Notes: generated by a model not told the origin, from the sequence alone. Positions 17,910 through 27,489 are shown, counted from the stretch's first letter. The stretch is DNA of 64,000 nt from Bacillota bacterium (GCA_023389275.1 JAEWEN010000064.1:1-64000), one strand, 5' to 3'. Numbers and translations: made by a program.

Positions 17910-18317
17910 ATGGAGAATCTTAGTAATATTTTCAAAGAAAAAAACTTAAAACTAACTCCTCAAAGATATGCGATATATAATTATCTTAAGTCTACAAAAA
18001 GTCACCCTTCTGCTGAAGTGATTTATGAAAATTTAAGAGAAACTTATCCTACTATGAGCTTAGCTACAGTTTATAAAACTTTAAGAACTTTAATAGACCT
18101 TAACTTAGTTCAAGAAATAAACGTAGGAGAAGATAACTTTAGATTTGATGCTTGCACATCAACGCATCCACATATTGTTTGTAACAAATGCAAGTGTGTT
18201 GATGACTTAGTAGATGGAGATTTTTCCTTTGTAGATGAAGTTGCTAAAAAGCATAGCAACTACACTATTGAATCACACAAACTATATTTTTATGGTGTTT
18301 GCCCACAATGCAAATAA
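17910..18317 (+). CDS. perR: PerR-type Fur-family peroxide-responsive repressor
   Basis: About 135 residues. The N-terminal winged helix contains LTPQRYAIYNYL and the recognition helix SLATVYKTLRTL. The dimer/metal domain has FDACTSTHPHIVCNKCKCVDD. Two CxxC motifs (CNKC, and CPQC at the end) form the structural zinc site of PerR/Fur. The regulatory site has D and H residues, including the HPH motif. Fe-PerR is inactivated by histidine oxidation (family knowledge). An ATG nine bases upstream (17901) is also possible. The PerR-like box in its own promoter supports PerR over Fur or Zur, but metal specificity is not proven. Confidence 0.82.
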   Translation: MENLSNIFKEKNLKLTPQRYAIYNYLKSTKSHPSAEVIYENLRETYPTMSLATVYKTLRTLIDLNLVQEINVGEDNFRFDACTSTHPHIVCNKCKCVDDLVDGDFSFVDEVAKKHSNYTIESHKLYFYGVCPQCK

Positions 18318-18348
18318 AAAAACTTCCCTTTAAGGGAAGTTTTTTTAT
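18317..18348 (+). terminator. perR terminator
   Basis: Arms AAAAAACTTCCCTT and AAGGGAAGTTTTTT with a run of seven T. A textbook intrinsic terminator immediately after perR. Confidence 0.88.
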
Positions 18349-18398
18349 TTATCATAATAATTCCTATAGTAACATATTAATTTATTAGAGGTGATACT

Positions 18399-19268
18399 AT
18401 GAAACTTAAGGTTTACATTTTAAAAAAGAGTCAAATTATAACTGCTCTAATAATATCTTTTATTTTACTTTTATCTATAATACTTTTAATAACATTTAAA
18501 AGTAAAGAAACAATAAAAAATGTTACCCCTGTTAAAACTGTTTATTGTGATGTAGATGGAGACAAAAAACTCGATACACTATACATACAATCAAACTTAA
18601 AAAATGACTATAATATTACCTTAAAAACAAAAAAAGGGGACGGCTTTACTTTAGAGCCGGACCCTTTACTTAAAACTTTTGGGGAAAACATAAAAAGCTG
18701 GCCTTTATATATAGAGTGTAAAGATATAAACAATGATAATAAACAAGAAATTATAATTCAAGGATCTAAAGACAATAAACCAATTTTACATATTTATTCT
18801 TATAATGCTAAGGAAAACAAACTTAATACTATTACTTCAGGAGAATACAACGTTTTTGCGTCTACTATACATAATAATATCCCTATTATAATGCTTGGAA
18901 AATCAGGTGAAGAAATAGAAACTTTTTATTATACATACAATGAAACTTTAGAAAAATCAAATGAAAATCTTAATCTTGCAAGTCAAACTCTAAACTCTCT
19001 TTCTACTTTTATTAATGAAGATGAAATTGAAGTTATAAATACTACACCATCTATCCTTTCTAATATTGAAAAAGGAAATTTTCTTGATGCTGTTTTAATA
19101 GATGTTAAATACAAAGATAATATCCCATTTGAAATTTTATATCAAGTTAGGACATTATCATATGGAGATGACACTTCTCCTAATCTTTATGAAGTAAAAA
19201 TGTCTCCTATATCCTATAAAAATTATAACTTAGATTATAAAATAACAAATATAACCAAAATAGATTAA
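18399..19268 (+). CDS. Membrane-anchored protein with FG-GAP/VCBS-like calcium-loop repeats, unknown role
   Basis: 289 residues. A single N-terminal membrane helix (about 13-33) with a positive start suggests an extracellular protein tethered to the membrane. Two short loops resemble the D-x-D-x-D repeats of FG-GAP/VCBS domains: DVDGDKKLDTLYIQ (about 50-63) and DINNDNKQEIIIQG (about 107-120). The rest is predicted strand-rich, as in partial beta-propellers. Ribosome site AGAGGTG. Terminators or gaps on both sides suggest a single-gene unit. I recognise no named family and give no function. Confidence 0.68.
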   Translation: MKLKVYILKKSQIITALIISFILLLSIILLITFKSKETIKNVTPVKTVYCDVDGDKKLDTLYIQSNLKNDYNITLKTKKGDGFTLEPDPLLKTFGENIKSWPLYIECKDINNDNKQEIIIQGSKDNKPILHIYSYNAKENKLNTITSGEYNVFASTIHNNIPIIMLGKSGEEIETFYYTYNETLEKSNENLNLASQTLNSLSTFINEDEIEVINTTPSILSNIEKGNFLDAVLIDVKYKDNIPFEILYQVRTLSYGDDTSPNLYEVKMSPISYKNYNLDYKITNITKID

Positions 19269-19334
19269 TGTATTCACCTTTTAACAATTTTTTTCATATA
19301 ATTATACTGATACAGTATTTTGAAAGGTATATTT

Positions 19335-19994
19335 ATGAATAAGGATATAGGTACACATACTAACCCTACAGAAACAGACTATGCTTCTGATAAGCCAATA
19401 TCATATATAAGACTTTTACATGCATCACCTGATGCCCCTGCAGTTAATGTAGTTGCTAACGGAGGACTTATAGCAAAAAATCTTCCATATAAAAACTTTA
19501 CATCATATATAAAGGTATTTCCTGGAAATTACAATATAAAAGTATTTCCTGCAAGCAACATGAAATCCGAGGTTTTAAATACAAATATTAAAATACCTCC
19601 CTACTCTATTTTAACTTTAGTAGTAGGAGACAATGTATCTGATTTAAAACTATTTGTAGTTCCTGATAATACACAAAAAGTTATACCAAATAAAGCTTTA
19701 GTAAGATTTGCTAACCTTTCTCCAAATGCAGGAGATACAGATGTTTCTTTAGCTAGTGGAATTCCTCTTTTTAAAAATGTAGATTTTGGAGAGTATACTA
19801 ATTATACTCAACTTCCACCTAGCGTATATCATTTCAAACTAAAGTCTAAAAATACAGGAACAGAACTTTCAGTTCCAAATGCTAATTTAAAGCCTGGAAA
19901 AGCATATACACTATACGCTCTAGGGGAACCTAGTAAAAAAGCTCCTTTACTATTATTAATACCTTTAGACGGAAATTCATATATAAAATTTTAA
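19335..19994 (+). CDS. DUF4397 domain protein (two repeats)
   Basis: 219 residues from the ATG at 19335, with AAAGGT seven bases before it. A TTG at 19320 also opens the frame but has no ribosome site. Two DUF4397-like units are visible, about 27-115 (SYIRLLHASPDAPAVNVVAN ... IKVFP) and about 123-215 (ALVRFANLSPNAGDTDVSLA). The HASPDAP and NLSPNAG motifs begin each beta-sandwich. Many DUF4397 proteins are secreted, but no signal peptide is visible here, so it may be cytoplasmic or spore-associated (inference). Followed by a strong terminator. Confidence 0.85.
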   Translation: MNKDIGTHTNPTETDYASDKPISYIRLLHASPDAPAVNVVANGGLIAKNLPYKNFTSYIKVFPGNYNIKVFPASNMKSEVLNTNIKIPPYSILTLVVGDNVSDLKLFVVPDNTQKVIPNKALVRFANLSPNAGDTDVSLASGIPLFKNVDFGEYTNYTQLPPSVYHFKLKSKNTGTELSVPNANLKPGKAYTLYALGEPSKKAPLLLLIPLDGNSYIKF

Positions 19995-19998
19995 ATAT

Positions 19999-20042
19999 GA
20001 AAAAGTTATTCCTAACTACTTTTAGGAATAACTTTTTCTTTT
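19999..20042 (+). terminator. Terminator after the DUF4397 gene
   Basis: Arms AAAAAGTTATTCCTAA and TTAGGAATAACTTTTT (16 bp, 6-base loop) ending in TTTTTCTTTTT. Confidence 0.88.
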
Positions 20043-20056
20043 TGCTATATATTATA

Positions 20057-20085
20057 TTGATATTTAGAAAAATATTTAAAATACT
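20057..20085 (+). promoter_or_regulatory. Likely promoter of lysC-hom
   Basis: TTGATA (20057-20062), 17-bp spacer, AATACT (20080-20085). I see no lysine riboswitch or T-box in the leader up to the lysC start. Confidence 0.4.
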
Positions 20086-20181
20086 TGTTTAACCTTCCTA
20101 GATATGTTAATATTAATTAATAAAAAGTCTTTAGCATAAAAACATATGTATTTGCTTTGCGAACATTAAGGGGGATAAAAT

Positions 20182-21498
20182 ATGACAATAAAGGTTGCAA
20201 AATTTGGGGGATCATCGCTTGCAAGCTCTCAACAATTTAAAAAGGTTTATAATATTATTCAAATGGATAAAGACAGAAAGTTCGTAGTTCCGTCAGCATT
20301 TGGTAAAAGAGATTCTGCAGATAAAAAAATAACAGATCTTTTATATTTATGCCATGCTCATGTTGAAAATGAAATACCATTTGATGATGTTTTTACTATA
20401 ATTAAAAATAGATGTCTAGATATTGTAAAAGAATTAGAACTTAATATTAATATGAATCCGTATCTAGATGAAATAAAGGAAACTATAGCATCTCATACTA
20501 CTAAAGATTATGCAGCTAGCCGTGGAGAATATTTAAGTGGAATAGTTCTTGCAAATCTTTTAGGTTATGAATTTATAGATGCTGCTGAGGTTATTAGATT
20601 TGAAAAAAATGGCCAACTTGATTATAACACTACAATAGAGCTTTTAAGAAAAAGACTATCTAAGTGTGAAAATGCTGTTATTCCAGGATTTTATGGAGCA
20701 ACTGCTAGTGGCAGAATAGTAACATTTTCTAGAGGAGGATCTGATGTAACTGGAGCTTTAGTTGCTAATGCTGTTAACGCATGTGTATATGAAAACTTTA
20801 CAGATGTTTCAGGTCTTTTAACAACTAATCCATGTATAGTTGAAAATCCTAAACCTATTTCAAAAGTTACTTATAGAGAACTTAGAGAACTAGCTTATAT
20901 GGGAGCAACTGTTATACATGAAGACGCTATAAAACCTGTTAAAGAAGCTGGTATACCACTTAATATAAGAAATACAAATGATCCTTCTCATCCAGGCACA
21001 ATGATTGTTGGTGAAATCGATCAAAGTGTAGCAGCAGGTACTATAACTGGTATAGCAGGTAAAAAGGACTTTACTGTTATAGCTATAGATCAAAGCTATA
21101 TGAATTCTCATGTTGGATATGCACAAAAAATACTATCAATTTTAGCTGATTTTGATGTTTCTTTTGAATGTATGCCATCTGGTATTGATAATATATCACT
21201 TGTAATTGAAAGTAGCTACTTAGAAGGTAAGCTTTATGATATAGTAGAGCAAATAAAAGTAAAATGTAATCCAGATTCAGTTGAAGTTTATCCAAACATG
21301 GCTTTAATAGCAACTGTTGGTCGTGGAATGATTTATGCTCAAGGTGTATCATCTAAACTATTCTCTGCATTATATAACGCAGGTGTAAATATTAGAATGA
21401 TTAATCAAGGATCAAGCGAGATAAATATTATCGTTGGAGTTGAAAATGATGATTTTGAAAAAGCTATAAAAGCAATATATAATGCTTTTGTAGACTAA
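20182..21498 (+). CDS. lysC: Aspartate kinase
   Basis: Phosphorylates aspartate, the entry step to lysine, threonine and methionine. 438 residues. The N-terminal kinase domain has KVAKFGGSSLASS (4-16), SRGEYLSGIVLANLLG and FSRGGSDVTGA (the aspartate and ATP site). Two C-terminal ACT domains (from about 285) sense end products (GRGMIYAQGVSSKLFSALYN, INQGSSEINIIVGVEN). Ribosome site AAGGGGGAT. hom follows 19 bp later, so this is a two-gene operon directing flux to homoserine. Confidence 0.95.
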   Translation: MTIKVAKFGGSSLASSQQFKKVYNIIQMDKDRKFVVPSAFGKRDSADKKITDLLYLCHAHVENEIPFDDVFTIIKNRCLDIVKELELNINMNPYLDEIKETIASHTTKDYAASRGEYLSGIVLANLLGYEFIDAAEVIRFEKNGQLDYNTTIELLRKRLSKCENAVIPGFYGATASGRIVTFSRGGSDVTGALVANAVNACVYENFTDVSGLLTTNPCIVENPKPISKVTYRELRELAYMGATVIHEDAIKPVKEAGIPLNIRNTNDPSHPGTMIVGEIDQSVAAGTITGIAGKKDFTVIAIDQSYMNSHVGYAQKILSILADFDVSFECMPSGIDNISLVIESSYLEGKLYDIVEQIKVKCNPDSVEVYPNMALIATVGRGMIYAQGVSSKLFSALYNAGVNIRMINQGSSEINIIVGVENDDFEKAIKAIYNAFVD

Positions 21499-21517
21499 AT
21501 TAAAGGGGGTTTTTCTT

Positions 21518-22798
21518 TTGGAAAAAGTTAAAATAGGACTATTAGGATTTGGAACTGTAGGTAGTGGTGTATGGAAAGTAATAGAAGCTAATAATGAAAG
21601 TATAGCTCAAAGATGTGGAAAAAAACTTGAAGTATCTAAAGTACTTGTAAGATCACTTGAAAAAGCTAGAGCTTGCGATATACCATTTGAACTTTTTACA
21701 GACAAATTTGATGATGTTTTATCATCTGATGTAGATGTTGTTGTAGAAGTTATGGGAGGAATAAATCCTGCAAAAGAATATATATTAAAGGCTATTAAAG
21801 CAAAAAAACATGTTGTAACAGCTAATAAACAACTTCTTGCAGTAGAAGGAGAAGATATTTATAAAGCAGCGGTAGAAAATGGAGTTAAAATATTCTACGA
21901 AGCAAGTGTTGCAGGTGGAATTCCTATACTAAATACTTTAAAGGATCCTTTAGCAGCAAATCAAATTGAAGAAATTATAGGAATTGTAAATGGAACTACA
22001 AACTATATACTTTCTAAAATGACTGAGGATAAAAAAGACTTTGAAACTATGTTAAAAGTTGCTCAAGATTTAGGTTATGCAGAAGCTTCTCCTGAAGCAG
22101 ACGTTGAAGGATTTGATGCTGCGTATAAACTTTGTATACTATCTTCACTTGCTTTTAAAACTAAAATTGATTCTGAAAAAGTTCATCGTGAAGGAATATG
22201 TAGTATATCTCCACTAGATATTGAATATGCAAAGGAAATGGGATACACTGTTAAACTACTTGCTATTGCTAAAAAGAAAGAGGCAGGGCTTGAAATGCGT
22301 GTTCACCCTACTTTCATACCATCAACTCATCCTCTTGCAACAGTATCTGATTCATACAATGCTGTTTTCTTAAAAGGAAATGCTGTTGAAAACTTAATGT
22401 TCTATGGAAGAGGTGCTGGAGATCTTCCAACAGCTAGTGCTGTAGTTGGTGATATTATATCAGTAATAAATAGTGAAAACTCTCCTTCTTACGAAGATAA
22501 GGTTTTAAATAATATAAAAGAGCTTCCTATTTTATCTATAGGAGGACTTGAAACTGAGTACTATGCTAGATTAACTGTTGAGGATAAAATAGGAGTTCTT
22601 GGTAAAATAACTTCTATTTTAGGAGATAATAATGTTTCATTATCAACTGTTATACAAAAAAGTGCAAAAAACTCTCTTGTTTCACTTGTATTTATGACAC
22701 ATAAAACAACAGAATCTAATCTTCAAGTAGCATTTAATAAAATTGTTGAACTTGATGAGGTTAAGAAAATAGAAAATATTATTAGAATAGAAAACTAA
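21518..22798 (+). CDS. hom: Homoserine dehydrogenase
   Basis: Reduces aspartate semialdehyde to homoserine. 426 residues in the order NAD(P)-binding domain (GLLGFGTVGSGVWK, 8-21), catalytic domain (VNGTTNYILSKM, about 158-169; lysine and glutamate of the GYAEASPEADVEGFDAA stretch), and a C-terminal ACT domain (about 350-426, RLTVEDKIGVLGKITSIL) for feedback control. The start is TTG at 21518-21520, chosen because AAAGGGGG lies eight bases before it. Coupled to lysC. Confidence 0.95.
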   Translation: MEKVKIGLLGFGTVGSGVWKVIEANNESIAQRCGKKLEVSKVLVRSLEKARACDIPFELFTDKFDDVLSSDVDVVVEVMGGINPAKEYILKAIKAKKHVVTANKQLLAVEGEDIYKAAVENGVKIFYEASVAGGIPILNTLKDPLAANQIEEIIGIVNGTTNYILSKMTEDKKDFETMLKVAQDLGYAEASPEADVEGFDAAYKLCILSSLAFKTKIDSEKVHREGICSISPLDIEYAKEMGYTVKLLAIAKKKEAGLEMRVHPTFIPSTHPLATVSDSYNAVFLKGNAVENLMFYGRGAGDLPTASAVVGDIISVINSENSPSYEDKVLNNIKELPILSIGGLETEYYARLTVEDKIGVLGKITSILGDNNVSLSTVIQKSAKNSLVSLVFMTHKTTESNLQVAFNKIVELDEVKKIENIIRIEN

Positions 22799-22810
22799 TA
22801 TTAAATAAAT

Positions 22811-22857
22811 AATAATCTCCTCCTTTACACATAATAATTAAAAAGGAGGAGATTATT
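22811..22857 (+). promoter_or_regulatory. Perfect hairpin that hides the ribosome site of the 43-residue gene
   Basis: AATAATCTCCTCCTTT (22811-22826) and AAAGGAGGAGATTATT (22842-22857) are perfectly complementary over 16 bp with a 15-base loop. The right arm contains GGAGG and the whole spacer up to the TTG start at 22858. The structure can lock translation shut. It may also slow or end hom transcripts, although no real U-run follows. Confidence 0.75.
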
Positions 22858-22989
22858 TTGTCTAAAAAAAATACTTATTCAGAAGAAAATAAAAACAAAT
22901 CACTTATAAAAAACTCTAATGAAAGTAGAAATTCTAAAACTGGATATATGGAATCTGGAAATCACGAAAAGTTTAAAAGGCAAGGATAA
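22858..22989 (+). CDS. Small hydrophilic protein, 43 residues, unknown function
   Basis: TTG start eight bases after a perfect GGAGG. The product begins MSKKNTYSEENKNKSLIKN and ends HEKFKRQG. It is very rich in Lys, Asn, Ser and Glu and has no hydrophobic core, so it is probably disordered. The composition recalls minor small acid-soluble spore proteins, but I see no diagnostic motif and do not assign it. The ribosome site, the spacing and the terminator right behind the stop argue for a real gene. Confidence 0.6.
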   Translation: MSKKNTYSEENKNKSLIKNSNESRNSKTGYMESGNHEKFKRQG

Positions 22990-23016
22990 AAAGGATGGTT
23001 TCCCATCCTTTTTAAT
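22987..23016. terminator. Bidirectional terminator between two tiny convergent genes
   Basis: Stem AAAAAGGATGG/CCATCCTTTTT with loop TTTC. It overlaps the stop codon of both the 43-residue plus-strand gene and the 41-residue minus-strand gene. Confidence 0.82.
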
Positions 23017-23137
23017 AAACATATTTGTATTTTTTAGACATTTCATGAACTTTCTTAGCTTTTATCATGTTTCCTAAACTTATTTCATGATCACGCCAAA
23101 TTTTCAGTTCATAATATACACTACTAAATCTTTTCAA
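23012..23137 (-). CDS. Small basic protein, 41 residues, unknown function
   Basis: A short minus-strand gene starting at TTG (23137-23135), with AAAGGGTG about six bases before it. The product begins MKRFSSVYYELKIWRDHEIS and ends SKKYKYVY. It is basic and probably one or two helices. An in-frame GTG nine bases upstream is possible but too close to the ribosome site. It ends in a shared terminator. No family recognised; coding status is supported by start signals and terminator only. Confidence 0.5.
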   Translation of the reverse strand: MKRFSSVYYELKIWRDHEISLGNMIKAKKVHEMSKKYKYVY

Positions 23138-23202
23138 AACACTCACCCTTTATGTATTACTACTATGTAGTTTATTCATAAAAAGTATGTTTATTCATTA
23201 TG

Positions 23203-23844
23203 TTAAATAACTTCCTTTAAATAATTTTCAATATTAATATATTCTTTACCATTATGCATAACTGGAGATGTTTTTTTAAGTTTTACAGCTTTTATAAAAT
23301 CATCTAAATTTTTTACCCAATCTGGAAAACGTGTTGCATATTTTCCTATTTTACTTTCTATATGACAATCACTTCCTCCAAACATAGCAACGCCTCTATA
23401 AATAGCATCATTATATGCTTTTAAGTTTAAATCAAGTGGTGTACTACCATTAAAACACTCTATTCCATGAAGACCTTTTATAGTTCTTATTTTTTCTTCA
23501 AGTCCCCTATTGTTTTTTCTATATGGATGTGCAGCTATTGCAACTCCTCCTACTGAATTAACAATATCTAAAAGCTGCTGTGCATGTATTTTTTCCTTTG
23601 GAAGCTTATTAAGTCCAAAAACTAATATGTCACCTTCATATGTTAAAAATTCTGCACCTACAATAATAGGAAATTTTTCTTCCTTGGAAACTGCATTTGC
23701 CTCTTCCATAATTTCATTACTTTCATGGTCTGTAATACAGATTCCATTTAATCCTATTTCTTTAGCCTTTTTAATTATTTCCCTAAGTGACACATAACTA
23801 TCTAATGAGTATTTACTTTCATGCATATGGGTATCTATAATCAT
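23203..23844 (-). CDS. PHP-domain metal-dependent phosphoesterase
   Basis: 213 residues, a compact PHP domain. Metal-binding motifs are DTHMHESKYSLD (3-14), ITDHES (about 37-42), AAHPYRKNNRG and GGSDCHIESKIG. The family cleaves phosphate esters with two or three metal ions; relatives act on histidinol phosphate, 3',5'-nucleotides or short nucleic acids. The substrate cannot be read here. Ribosome site AAGGAG before the ATG. It lies downstream of the glycosyltransferase, 100 bp apart, with no clear terminator between them. Confidence 0.85.
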   Translation of the reverse strand: MIIDTHMHESKYSLDSYVSLREIIKKAKEIGLNGICITDHESNEIMEEANAVSKEEKFPIIVGAEFLTYEGDILVFGLNKLPKEKIHAQQLLDIVNSVGGVAIAAHPYRKNNRGLEEKIRTIKGLHGIECFNGSTPLDLNLKAYNDAIYRGVAMFGGSDCHIESKIGKYATRFPDWVKNLDDFIKAVKLKKTSPVMHNGKEYINIENYLKEVI

Positions 23845-23945
23845 AATAAATCTCCTTAAAAATCATTATATTATAATTATATATTTTTCCTATACATGTT
23901 TAAAATTTATATTTTCTATTTAGGTTTTTTTACTATTGAGTAAAT

Positions 23946-25139
23946 CTATATGAAAAATTTAGAAATATTATAAAAATATGACTCCCATGATCTACTTTCT
24001 ACTTCTTCAAGTATACTTTCAAAATCAACTTTCCTACTTAGCATTTTTAAAATACAATTTTTTATGCTTTCTTCATATGATTTAATATCTTCTTCATAAG
24101 GTTTATCAACCTCTAACATTCTAGGAAGTTCTATATATTCAATTACACCACTAGAATTTATTTTATCACCTACCCAAGGCTTTACCCCTTTTATATTAGA
24201 CATAATTACCTTAGTTTTACATGCAAGGGCTTCCATTATAACTAAAGGTAATCCTTCATAAAACGATGGAAGTATAAACACTTCACTTTCTCTTATAATA
24301 TTTGCTAAATTATTTTGCTCTAATGCACCTAAAAACTTTATTCTACTATCATTTTTAGCAAACTCCTTTATTTCTTTTTCTTCATCTGATCCTGATCCTG
24401 CTAAAAAAAGCTCTAAATTCTCATCTTCTATACTTTTAAAAGCACTTATTAAACATTTTACACCTTTAGAGTAACTAATTTTTCCTGCATAAGTAATTCT
24501 TCTAAGTTTTTTAATATCCCTTTTATTAAAAAACACCTCTGAATTATATCCCACTCCCATAACTTTTACTTTTTTTTCATCAATACCATAAATATTTACT
24601 ATTTCTCTTTTTTGATATTCATTTAATGCACATACTAAATCAACATTTTTACAGCCATCTATAACTATCTCCCTATACTTAGGTAGTTTTTTTATTTGCC
24701 TAAGTTCCGTTCCTTGAGACAAAACTATCATTTTTATATTTCCTCTTAATTCATTTACAATAGTAGCTAATAAAAATAAGTGATGTGTAATAATTACACT
24801 AGGTTTAAATTCCTCAATAGCAGACTTTATTGTTTCCCTAAAACACTTTGTCCATTTGTTTAACATATCTTCAGTAAGGTCTGAGTATTTTGTGCTATCA
24901 TATGGCATTGTATCACTCATACCTACAATATTAAAATTTAGCTTTTCACAGTTAAATTCTACAGGATAAAAAGCTACTTCACCTTTAAACTCTACTTTAT
25001 CAAGTTTTTTTGAAGTAGCAGCTACTACTCCTTGTTTATAATTTAATTTACTACCTTCATTAACTAAAGACTGAAGAAATACTCCACTTCCTGTTTTCCC
25101 TGGGTATTGAGCTATAATATGTAATATTTTCTCTTCCAC
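23946..25139 (-). CDS. Glycosyltransferase family 4 (GT-B fold)
   Basis: 397 residues. It transfers a sugar from a nucleotide-sugar donor to an unknown acceptor, probably for a cell-surface glycan or glycolipid. The N-terminal half has IIAQYPGKTGSGVFLQSLV and ITHHLFLLATIV. The C-terminal Glycos_transf_1 half has RRITYAGKISYSKGVKCLI (about 215-233) and the donor-site motif FILPSFYEGLPLVIMEALAC (about 292-311), whose E(x7)E spacing is typical of GT4. The start is GTG at 25139-25137 with only a weak GAGAG upstream. No other glycan genes are adjacent. Confidence 0.87.
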   Translation of the reverse strand: MEEKILHIIAQYPGKTGSGVFLQSLVNEGSKLNYKQGVVAATSKKLDKVEFKGEVAFYPVEFNCEKLNFNIVGMSDTMPYDSTKYSDLTEDMLNKWTKCFRETIKSAIEEFKPSVIITHHLFLLATIVNELRGNIKMIVLSQGTELRQIKKLPKYREIVIDGCKNVDLVCALNEYQKREIVNIYGIDEKKVKVMGVGYNSEVFFNKRDIKKLRRITYAGKISYSKGVKCLISAFKSIEDENLELFLAGSGSDEEKEIKEFAKNDSRIKFLGALEQNNLANIIRESEVFILPSFYEGLPLVIMEALACKTKVIMSNIKGVKPWVGDKINSSGVIEYIELPRMLEVDKPYEEDIKSYEESIKNCILKMLSRKVDFESILEEVESRSWESYFYNISKFFI

Positions 25140-25203
25140 GTTTCATCATCTCTCTTCTATTTTCTTGAATTTTTAACATTTTTTTCATGAAAACTTAAAA
25201 ATA

Positions 25204-25228
25204 TAGGTAGGAAAATTAATCCTACCTA
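25204..25228 (-). terminator. Terminator after the chemoreceptor gene
   Basis: TAGGTAGGA/TCCTACCTA stem. On the minus strand it is followed by TATTTTT. Confidence 0.7.
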
Positions 25229-25289
25229 CTACTTATCATAATTATATACTATTATTATTGTTTTTTTCAATATTATTTAAGCTAAATAT

Positions 25290-27359
25290 TTATATTTCGA
25301 ATCTTCCTATTATTTCCTCCATTTCATAAACAACCTGTTTTAACTCTTCTGAGGTTTCTATAAGTTGATCTATAACATTTGATTGAATTGTAATATTTGC
25401 AGAAACCTCCTCTATAGAAACAGCTGATTCTTTAGCTATATTAGATATTTCCTTAATATTATTAACTACTTCTTCTTTTTCAGATTTTAAAGAATTTATA
25501 TTTTCTATAAGAAAGTTTAATTTATATATTACATCATTTAAGGATATGTTAATTATATTAAAACTTTCCTTAGTATCTTTAACAGCATCTTCAACTTGAT
25601 TTTGAATATTTTCTCCAAAATAAACTGATTCTTTTGCTCCATTTATTTCATCTTTTATATTTTTAACAAACTTACATATTTCGTTAGTTGAACCTTCCGT
25701 TTCCTCAGAAAGCTTCCTAACTTCTTCAGCAACAACTGCAAATCCACGTCCTGACTCTCCTGCTCTTGCAGCTTCTATTGCAGCATTTAATGCAAGTAAA
25801 TTTGTTTGTCTAGCTAATGCCTCTATTGTACTAACTATATTTTCAATAGACTCTGACATAGTAGATAAATTTAAAATATTTTCTTTTATTTTCATAAAGG
25901 AATTACTACTATCTGTAAATTTATTTGATAAAAATTCTAGAGAGTTTCTACAGTTTTCATTAATTTCTTGAGTTTTTTGTGAATAGTCTTTTATTGTTTC
26001 TATTTCAGATATAGTAGAATTTATATTATCTGAAAAAACATTTAATCTTTCGTTTCCATTTTCTGCTCTTTTTGCTTGATCTATAGAACCATTTGATACC
26101 TCTTCTATATTATGTGATATTAATCTTATTGCATTAGATGAATTATCTGTTTCTTCAGTAAGCTTTCTAGAGTTCTCTAAAACATTACTAGAAACTTTTT
26201 TTATATCACCAATTATTTTCCTAAATTCATTTCTAACATTAAATGCAGAACTGCTTATTACTCCAATTTCATCTTTATATCTTTTTAAAAACTCATAATT
26301 TCCTTCAATTTTAAGATTAAATCTTGCAGTTTCATTTAGCATATTAGAAACTTTAAGTATAGGATTTGTTATTTTAGAAGATATAATATAAGCTACAATT
26401 AAAGAAAGTAAAATAATTCCTATACTAATAATTAATATAGATTTGTTTATATTATTTACTCCTAATAAAACTTCTGATTCTTTTAAAAACAATATATAAT
26501 TCCATCCTGTTTCATTTGATGTATAATTAACAGCTATATATTCTTTATCCTTTGATTTTACATAACCATCTTTTTTCATTTTTTCAATATCAATATCTAT
26601 TTCAGAAATATTTTTAAAATTCATTTTAGGATTTTTAGGATGGGAAAGTATTGTTCCATCTTTTTCCGTTAAAACTATATATCCTGTATCCCCTATTTTT
26701 ATATCCTTTATTAACTCTGTTAAGGAGTCTAATCTAACATCTAAAGCTTGTACTCCTATAACATTATTCTCTGAATTTTTTATATTTTTTACAATACTAA
26801 CATTGACAGCATTAGCACCTTCCCAAAAGTAAGCCTGTGTTCTTACAGACTCATTTGACTTTATCCCTTTTTCATACCAAGGTCTTTTGCGAGGATCATA
26901 ATTATCACTTACTTCTCCCTTAGCTGCTTGTAAGTATCCTCCTTCATTAGTTCCTAAAAATACATCTGTTACATAAGGATGATTATCCATATAACTTTTA
27001 AAAATATTATATATACCTGATTCTAATACACCATTTTTCTCTGGAGTCATCATTATTTTTCCATTACTTCCTTTTTTATCTGTATATTTTGTAATACTAC
27101 TATCTATACTTTTAACTAAGTTATTATTAGATAGCATTTTGCAATCATTATAAAGACCTTCAAAAAATAGATCTATTCCGTTATTAGCTAATTTTATTTC
27201 ATTTATTTTAGATTTAATAGTATCATCTAAAACCTGTGTTTTCACTTTATTACTTATCATTGTACCTAAAAAGCATACAGAAACAATTGTTAAAAGAAAA
27301 AAGCATATCATTAACTTTAATTTTATACTTTTAAACTTAAAAATATTTTTAATGTTCAT
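25290..27359 (-). CDS. Methyl-accepting chemotaxis protein with dCACHE sensor
   Basis: About 689 residues from the ATG at 27359 (GAGGTG ahead). A GTG at 27371 is possible but too near the ribosome site. Order: membrane helix about 13-31; extracellular dCACHE sensor about 35-285 ([14 protein letters not shown] is the signature, with [16 protein letters not shown]); second membrane helix about 300-325; HAMP-like linker about 326-380; cytoplasmic signalling domain with the hairpin tip [20 protein letters not shown] and [14 protein letters not shown]. The ligand is unknown; dCACHE receptors often bind amino acids. CheV is encoded elsewhere in the window. Confidence 0.95.
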   Translation of the reverse strand: MNIKNIFKFKSIKLKLMICFFLLTIVSVCFLGTMISNKVKTQVLDDTIKSKINEIKLANNGIDLFFEGLYNDCKMLSNNNLVKSIDSSITKYTDKKGSNGKIMMTPEKNGVLESGIYNIFKSYMDNHPYVTDVFLGTNEGGYLQAAKGEVSDNYDPRKRPWYEKGIKSNESVRTQAYFWEGANAVNVSIVKNIKNSENNVIGVQALDVRLDSLTELIKDIKIGDTGYIVLTEKDGTILSHPKNPKMNFKNISEIDIDIEKMKKDGYVKSKDKEYIAVNYTSNETGWNYILFLKESEVLLGVNNINKSILIISIGIILLSLIVAYIISSKITNPILKVSNMLNETARFNLKIEGNYEFLKRYKDEIGVISSSAFNVRNEFRKIIGDIKKVSSNVLENSRKLTEETDNSSNAIRLISHNIEEVSNGSIDQAKRAENGNERLNVFSDNINSTISEIETIKDYSQKTQEINENCRNSLEFLSNKFTDSSNSFMKIKENILNLSTMSESIENIVSTIEALARQTNLLALNAAIEAARAGESGRGFAVVAEEVRKLSEETEGSTNEICKFVKNIKDEINGAKESVYFGENIQNQVEDAVKDTKESFNIINISLNDVIYKLNFLIENINSLKSEKEEVVNNIKEISNIAKESAVSIEEVSANITIQSNVIDQLIETSEELKQVVYEMEEIIGRFEI

Positions 27360-27455
27360 AACAATAATCACCTCTTTAAAATAAACTTATATTATTTTAC
27401 TAAATATATTATTATTTAATTACTTTTCAAAAAATGCACTTAATGGAAAAAAATA

Positions 27456-27483
27456 TTGACATTTATAATATATTTAATATAAA
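27456..27483 (+). promoter_or_regulatory. Promoter of the riboswitch-ATPase transcript
   Basis: TTGACA (27456-27461), 16-bp spacer, TATAAA (27478-27483), just before the riboswitch. Confidence 0.65.
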
Positions 27484-27489
27484 ATGTTA

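Noticed and set aside
19995..20181. Lysine riboswitch before aspartate kinase
   Set aside because: The leader is short and AT-rich and shows none of the conserved lysine-aptamer blocks, only a terminator and a promoter.
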